From positions 496,001 to 560,000 of the forward strand of contig NZ_VISM01000001.1 in NCBI RefSeq assembly GCF_007827455.1: a stretch of 64,000 nt of DNA, given 5' to 3'. Of the stretch, positions 59,405 to 64,000 are shown piece by piece. Numbering within the stretch: the first letter of the stretch is position 1; each line of letters opens with the position of its first letter. The notes below the pieces were generated by a model. The model did not search any database. It was not told where the DNA came from and was given only the letters and a program-made list of their open reading frames with translations. The position numbers were made by a program, and so were the translations under genes. The DNA is from Lutibacter sp. Hel_I_33_5 (GTDB taxonomy: Bacteria; Bacteroidota; Bacteroidia; Flavobacteriales; Flavobacteriaceae).

Positions 59405-61096
59405 CTATCTAATTAATTTTTTATACTTAATTCGTTTTGGCATTAAATCTCCACCTAAACGTTTTTTCTTATTTTCTTCGTAATCAGAAAAAGAGCCTTC
59501 GAAGAAATAAACTTGACTATCTCCTTCAAAAGCTAATATATGAGTACATATTCTATCTAGGAACCATCTATCGTGACTAATCACTACTGCACAGCCTGCA
59601 AAGTTATCTAAACCTTCTTCTAATGCTCTTAATGTATTTACATCTAGATCATTTGTTGGCTCATCCAATAATAAAACATTTCCTTCTTCTTTAAGCGTCA
59701 TTGCTAAATGCAATCTATTTCGTTCACCTCCAGATAAAGTTGACACCTTTTTATTCTGCTCACTTCCAGAGAAGTTAAAACGACTTAGGTAGGCTCTAGA
59801 ATTCACTTGCTTTCCTCCCATCATTACTAAATCTTGACCTTCTGAAAAGTTTTCCCAAATAGATTTATTTGGATCAATATTAGAATGCGCTTGATCTACG
59901 TATGCTATCTTTGCGGTTTCACCAACTTTAAAATTACCACCATCCGGGTTTTCTTCTCCCATTATCATTTTAAAAATAGTTGTTTTTCCTGCTCCATTTG
60001 GACCAATAATTCCAACTATTCCTGCTTGTGGTAAATTAAATTCTAAATTTTCATATAATAACTTCTCTCCAAACGCTTTTGATACTCCTGACGCTTCAAT
60101 CACATTAGTTCCAAGTCTTGGTCCATTAGGAATATAGATTTCTAATTTTTCATCAACTTGCTTTTGATCCTGACTCATTAGTTTGTCATAATTCTTCAAA
60201 CGTGCTTTTTGCTTTGTTTGACGACCTTTTGCTCCCTGACGAACCCATTCTAATTCTCGTTCTAATGTTTTTTGACGCTTAGAAGCAGTTTTGCTTTCTT
60301 GCGCCATTCGTTGTGATTTTTGATCTAACCAAGAAGAATAATTACCTTTCCAAGGGATTCCTTCTCCTCTATCTAATTCTAAAATCCAACCTGCCACATT
60401 ATCTAAGAAATATCTATCATGCGTTACTGCAATAACAGTTCCTTTGTATTGTGCTAAGTGATGCTCTAACCAATGTACAGATTCTGCATCTAAATGGTTT
60501 GTTGGCTCATCTAATAATAAAATTTCTGGTTCTTGTAATAAAAGTCTACACAAAGCAACTCTTCTTCTTTCTCCACCTGATAAATTTTTGATTGGTGTAT
60601 CACCATCTGGAGTTCTTAAAGCATCCATCGCTATTTCTAACTTGGTATCTAATTCCCAAGCATTTGAAGCATCTATTTTATCTTGTAACTCGGCTTGTTG
60701 CGCCATCAACTTATCCATTTTATCAGCATCAGAATATACTTCTTCTAAGCCGAACATGTCGTTGATTTTATTATACTCATCTAAAATTGCTACCGTTTCT
60801 GCAACACCTTCACGTACAATTTCAATAACCGTTTTATCATCGTCTAACTTTGGCTCTTGCTCTAGATAACCAACATTATATCCTGGAGAAAAAGTAACGT
60901 CTCCTTGGAAATTCTTTTCAACTCCAGCTATTATTTTTAATAAAGTAGATTTACCAGATCCGTTTAGACCTAGAATACCAATTTTTGCTCCATAGAAAAA
61001 GCTTAAATAAATATCTTTTAGAACTTGTTTCCCTGTTGATTGATAGGTTTTTGAAACCTTATTCATCGAAAAGATGACCTTCTTATCGTCTGACAT
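59405..61096 (-). CDS. ettA: ABC-F translation factor, energy-dependent translational throttle EttA
   Basis: 563 residues (E. coli 555). Two ATPase domains with no membrane part: Walker A GLNGSGKST (about 43-51), signature LSGGERRRVAL, Walker B LLLDEPTNHLD; a linker rich in basic and helical residues (about 270-320); then GPNGAGKTT, LSGGERNRLHL and LLLDEPTNDLD. The arm between the first Walker A and signature (YNKINDMFGLEEVYSDADKMD) is the EttA-type tRNA-facing insertion. EttA binds the ribosomal E site and gates the first elongation step according to ATP/ADP. It is downstream of a small membrane-protein gene on the same strand. Confidence 0.93.
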   Translation of the reverse strand: MSDDKKVIFSMNKVSKTYQSTGKQVLKDIYLSFFYGAKIGILGLNGSGKSTLLKIIAGVEKNFQGDVTFSPGYNVGYLEQEPKLDDDKTVIEIVREGVAETVAILDEYNKINDMFGLEEVYSDADKMDKLMAQQAELQDKIDASNAWELDTKLEIAMDALRTPDGDTPIKNLSGGERRRVALCRLLLQEPEILLLDEPTNHLDAESVHWLEHHLAQYKGTVIAVTHDRYFLDNVAGWILELDRGEGIPWKGNYSSWLDQKSQRMAQESKTASKRQKTLERELEWVRQGAKGRQTKQKARLKNYDKLMSQDQKQVDEKLEIYIPNGPRLGTNVIEASGVSKAFGEKLLYENLEFNLPQAGIVGIIGPNGAGKTTIFKMIMGEENPDGGNFKVGETAKIAYVDQAHSNIDPNKSIWENFSEGQDLVMMGGKQVNSRAYLSRFNFSGSEQNKKVSTLSGGERNRLHLAMTLKEEGNVLLLDEPTNDLDVNTLRALEEGLDNFAGCAVVISHDRWFLDRICTHILAFEGDSQVYFFEGSFSDYEENKKKRLGGDLMPKRIKYKKLIR

Positions 61097-61120
61097 TTTT
61101 AAGTAATTTGTTATTTAGGA

Positions 61121-61174
61121 TTAGGAGTTAGTAATTTTTTTCTTGTGATTTTATTTTTAGTAACTAACTCCTAA
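61121..61174. repeat. Inverted repeat TTAGGAGTTAG / CTAACTCCTAA upstream of ettA
   Basis: 11-bp arms (61121-61131 and 61164-61174) separated by 32 bases, between the small membrane-protein gene and ettA. The neighbouring CTAATAACTAAAAACTAAAA is a simple-sequence type often seen in flavobacterial spacers. It could be a weak terminator or leader structure. Confidence 0.4.
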
Positions 61175-61196
61175 TAACTAAAAACTAAAACCTATT

Positions 61197-61379
61197 TTAT
61201 ACTCTTCCTTTTAAGGCATTAAATACCCAAGCTATGGCAAAAAAACCAACACCAACTGCAGCAAATCCCCATCCTGATACATCTCTATATCTAAAAGCTC
61301 CAAGCGCTATTAATCCAAATCCAACAAATATCATGATAAAGGTTGCCCAGGCAAGGACAGTATTTTTATTCATCGCCAT
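61197..61379 (-). CDS. Small membrane protein, CAL67264-type
   Basis: 60 residues with two membrane segments (about 8-27 and 35-54), ending FNALKGRV. The start MNKNTVLAWATFIMIFVGFGLIALGAFRY and the size match, from memory, a short flavobacterial family named CAL67264. Starts at 61379 (MAM) or 61373 are both possible. It lies 44 bases after lpxD and 100 before ettA on the same strand. The function is unknown. Confidence 0.8.
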   Translation of the reverse strand: MAMNKNTVLAWATFIMIFVGFGLIALGAFRYRDVSGWGFAAVGVGFFAIAWVFNALKGRV

Positions 61380-61423
61380 AATTAGTTATTTATAAATAGT
61401 GAGCGACAAATATCGGTAATTAT

Positions 61424-62410
61424 TTATCCTCTAGCAAGCTTTCTAAGTGCTACCCATTGTTTCATCATTTCTCTTGCATCAGTTGCTGGATAGCCTACTA
61501 CTGTTTTTCCTGCTGCTACATCAGCAATAACACCAGAACCTGCGCCAACAGTTGCGCCAGAATGAATTGTAGTGTGATCTTTTATGGAAGCACTTCCACC
61601 AATAATGACGCCATCTCCTAAAGTAACTGAGCCAGCTAACCCACTATTTCCAGACATAAGACAGTATTTTCCTAGCACAGAATTATGTCCAATTTGAACT
61701 AAATTATCAATCTTACATCCATCACCTAAAATAGTAGAACTAAATTTTGCTCTATCTATACAAGTATTGGCTCCAATTTCTACATAATTCCCAATAACAA
61801 CATTTCCTATATGTGGTATTTTTGTTAAACCTTGTTCGCTTGGCCTATACCCAAAACCATCAGCACCAATACTAACATTTGTATGAAAAATACAATGATT
61901 TCCTATAACACTTCTTTCTCGAATAACTGTACCTGACCAAACTACAGAATGATGTCCAATTGATGTATCATCAAATATGGAAACATTTGGGTAAATAATA
62001 ATGTTATCTTCTAATACAACATTTTTACCTATATAACTATTAGCCCCAACTTTACACCCTTTACCAATTAAAGCAGTCTTATCAATTACCGCTGTTGGAT
62101 GAATTTCGGTTTCAAAATGAGGAGTTTCTGGAAGAAAAGCATCTAACAATATGGCCATAGCTAAATCTGCATTTTCAACTTTTATAAACGCTTTATTATC
62201 TCCTAATTCAATTTCTAAATCTTTATCAATAATGGCTGCACTTGCATTGGAACTCGCCCACATCTTTGCGTATTTTCTGTTGCCAATAAAAGTAATCTGA
62301 CCTCTTTTAGCTTTTTCAATTTGCTCTGGAGCATTAATTTTTTCTTTACAATTTCCTTGTAATTCACCATTAACTAATGAATTAATTTCTTCTATGGTAA
62401 ATGATATCAT
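61424..62410 (-). CDS. lpxD: UDP-3-O-(3-hydroxyacyl)glucosamine N-acyltransferase
   Basis: 328 residues. LpxD adds the second 3-hydroxyacyl chain (from acyl-ACP) to UDP-3-O-acylglucosamine in lipid A synthesis. An N-terminal uridine-binding domain (about 1-100; ITFIGNRKYAKMW) precedes a left-handed beta helix of hexapeptide repeats (about 105-290). The likely catalytic His is at about 242 in LVQIGHNSVLG, and GADGFGYRPSEQG forms the usual loop. Some Bacteroidota carry two LpxD-like proteins; this could be the shorter paralogue or the only one. It is downstream of the reductase gene but separated from it by a terminator. Confidence 0.88.
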   Translation of the reverse strand: MISFTIEEINSLVNGELQGNCKEKINAPEQIEKAKRGQITFIGNRKYAKMWASSNASAAIIDKDLEIELGDNKAFIKVENADLAMAILLDAFLPETPHFETEIHPTAVIDKTALIGKGCKVGANSYIGKNVVLEDNIIIYPNVSIFDDTSIGHHSVVWSGTVIRERSVIGNHCIFHTNVSIGADGFGYRPSEQGLTKIPHIGNVVIGNYVEIGANTCIDRAKFSSTILGDGCKIDNLVQIGHNSVLGKYCLMSGNSGLAGSVTLGDGVIIGGSASIKDHTTIHSGATVGAGSGVIADVAAGKTVVGYPATDAREMMKQWVALRKLARG

Positions 62411-62463
62411 TTTTACTTTTTACTTTATGGATTGCTAAAAATACTATTATTTATTAAAATAGA

Positions 62464-62485
62464 AAATCCTGCATCAGCAGGATTT
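62464..62485 (-). terminator. Rho-independent terminator of the reductase gene
   Basis: Stem AAATCCTGC / GCAGGATTT with a four-base loop; on the minus strand it runs into TTTTCTATTTT. Confidence 0.85.
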
Positions 62486-62505
62486 AAAATAAAATTTTGT
62501 TATTA

Positions 62506-64000
62506 TTATAATTTCGCTGCTAATCTACTCCCTTGATTTATAGCTCTTTTCGCATCTAATTCTGAAGCAAAGTCTGCACCACCAATAACATGTACATTTT
62601 TTCCTTGATCTAATAAAGGCTGATATAATTCTTTTAAAGGTGTTTGACCAGCACAGATTACAATAGTATCTACTTCTAAAACTTTTTGAGCATCGTTTTG
62701 TGTATAATGCAGACCTCTATCATCAATTTTTGTGTACTGTACTTCGTTGATAAATTGTACTTTTTTCTTTTTTAATGTTGACCTGTGTATCCAGCCCGTA
62801 GTTTTTCCTAGCTTAGCTCCAAATTTTCCTTTACTTCGTTTAAACATAAAAATTTCTCTTGGAGATGGATGGATTTCAGATTTCATTCCTTCAATTCCAC
62901 TTCTTGATTTCAAGGTTTTATCGATTCCCCATTCTTTTAACCAAGAATCAATATTTAAAGAAGTTGATTCTCCTTCATGTGCTAAATATTCAGAAACATC
63001 AAAACCGATTCCGCCAGCACCTATAACAGCTACGCGTTTACCTACGGTTTTTTTATGCTTTAAAACATCAATATAACTTAATACTTTTTTATTTTCAATT
63101 CCTTCAATTTTTGGAATTCTAGGTGAAATACCTGTCGCAATTACTATTTCATCAAAATCAGAATTTATTAAATCTTCTGTAGAAACTTTAGTATTTAATT
63201 TAACAGTAACATTATGTAATTCAATTTGCTTATTAAAATATCGTAAAGTTTCATAAAACTCTTCTTTACCTGGGATTTGCTTTGCAATATTAAATTGACC
63301 TCCCGTTTCTTTATCTGCATCAAAAAGTGTTACCTCATGACCTCTCTGTGCTGCAACTGTAGATGCTGCTAATCCTGCTGGTCCTGCACCAATAACTGCA
63401 ACTTTTTTCTTAGTATCCGTTGGAAGATAGTTCAATTCAGTTTCATGACATGCTCTTGGATTTACCAAACAACTTGCTACTTTCTGTTCAAAAACATGAT
63501 CTAAACATGCCTGATTACAGCCAATACATGTATTTATTTCATCACTTTTATCTGCCTCTGCTTTATTAACCCATTCCGGATCGGCTAAAAAAGGACGCGC
63601 CATAGAAATCATATCTGCATCACCTTCTGCTAAAATTTTCTCAGCAGTTTCTGGCATATTTATTCTGTTAGAAGTAATTAAAGGAATATTTAATTCTTCT
63701 TTCATTTTTTTAGTTACCCAAGTAAATGCTGCTCTCGGAACTGAAGTTGCAATTGTTGGAATTCTGGCTTCATGCCAACCAATACCAGTATTTATAATAG
63801 TTGCACCTGCTTTCTCAATTTCTTTACCAAGCTGCACTACTTCTTCCCAAGTACTACCTTGTTCTACCAAATCTAACATTGATAAACGGTAAATAATGAT
63901 AAACTCTTCTCCAACTGCTTCTCTAGTTTGCTTAACTAATTCAATAGGTAAACGCATTCTATTTTTATAACTTCCTCCGTAACTATCCGTTCTTTTATTG
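62506..64000 (-). CDS. fadH: 2,4-dienoyl-CoA reductase-like flavoenzyme (N-terminus outside window)
   Basis: About 497 of an expected ~670 residues are visible; the frame stays open to the window edge, with NKRTDSYGGSYKNR before the internal Met at 63957. The first part is the end of an Old Yellow Enzyme TIM barrel (ending ISMARPFLADPEW). Then a 4Fe-4S cluster motif CIGCNQACLDHVF...CLVNP, an FAD site GAGPAGLAAS and an NAD(P) site VIGAGGIGFDVSEYL. FadH reduces 2,4-dienoyl-CoA with NADPH during oxidation of unsaturated fatty acids. Related trimethylamine or enoate reductases share this layout, so the substrate is probable but not certain. Confidence 0.82.
   Translation of the reverse strand, partial: NKRTDSYGGSYKNRMRLPIELVKQTREAVGEEFIIIYRLSMLDLVEQGSTWEEVVQLGKEIEKAGATIINTGIGWHEARIPTIATSVPRAAFTWVTKKMKEELNIPLITSNRINMPETAEKILAEGDADMISMARPFLADPEWVNKAEADKSDEINTCIGCNQACLDHVFEQKVASCLVNPRACHETELNYLPTDTKKKVAVIGAGPAGLAASTVAAQRGHEVTLFDADKETGGQFNIAKQIPGKEEFYETLRYFNKQIELHNVTVKLNTKVSTEDLINSDFDEIVIATGISPRIPKIEGIENKKVLSYIDVLKHKKTVGKRVAVIGAGGIGFDVSEYLAHEGESTSLNIDSWLKEWGIDKTLKSRSGIEGMKSEIHPSPREIFMFKRSKGKFGAKLGKTTGWIHRSTLKKKKVQFINEVQYTKIDDRGLHYTQNDAQKVLEVDTIVICAGQTPLKELYQPLLDQGKNVHVIGGADFASELDAKRAINQGSRLAAKL

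Overview
The window looks like chromosomal DNA of a marine member of the family Flavobacteriaceae (Bacteroidota), perhaps near Polaribacter or Tenacibaculum. The genus is a guess. Support comes from the AT-rich composition, promoters of the Bacteroidota type (TTG/TTTG near -33, TAnnTTTG near -7), three type IX secretion system (T9SS) cargo proteins, PorP/SprF and TonB-receptor/DUF4249 gene pairs, and small membrane proteins typical of flavobacteria.

Layout: 1-608 is the 3' end of a membrane-anchored LuxR-type regulator. 1041-14388 holds two paralogous secreted repeat proteins (2644 and 1593 aa) with type A T9SS tails. They share an almost identical 3' kilobase, the same terminator, and a conserved element upstream. 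14513-20874 is mostly housekeeping: an FAD-dependent dehydrogenase, a secreted unknown, an unusual secreted protein with about four TonB-C-like domains, trmD, a membrane glycosyltransferase and rplS. 20989-21533 has no gene but carries a strong promoter, a dense set of hairpins (several GNRA-capped) and a terminator, so it is a likely structured ncRNA of about 510 nt. 21719-31402 encodes monomeric isocitrate dehydrogenase, a MacA/MacB-like/TolC efflux set without its ATPase, and a TonB-dependent receptor with a DUF4249 lipoprotein. 31453-35114 has murQ, a small membrane protein, an ATP-grasp enzyme, a DinB-family protein and a basic exported protein.

35266-58071 (minus strand) is the main feature: a 6760-aa surface protein (DUF4347, TSP3 modules, RCC1-like region, 14 near-identical 109-aa repeats, long Asp-rich calcium-binding-type arrays, type B T9SS domain), followed by PorP/SprF-like and OmpA-like genes. 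This is the arrangement known from SprB-type adhesin loci. 58072-59404 is non-coding and holds a 45-bp hairpin, two tandem 276-nt structured elements and the decayed 3' end of a relative of the 34275-35114 gene. 59405-64000 (minus) has ettA, a 60-aa membrane protein, lpxD and a partial 2,4-dienoyl-CoA reductase-like gene.

The most striking pattern spans all three giant surface proteins. Large globular domains (LamG-like, discoidin-like, RCC1-like and unrecognised ones) are spliced into two fixed positions of scaffold modules: one loop of the ~80-aa HYR/Ig-like repeat, and one Cys-bracketed site inside the TSP3 module. I count eleven such insertions. They look like reusable display sockets on T9SS-exported stalks. 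The other prominent unknowns are the candidate ncRNA before icd and the tandem structured elements before the giant adhesin gene.
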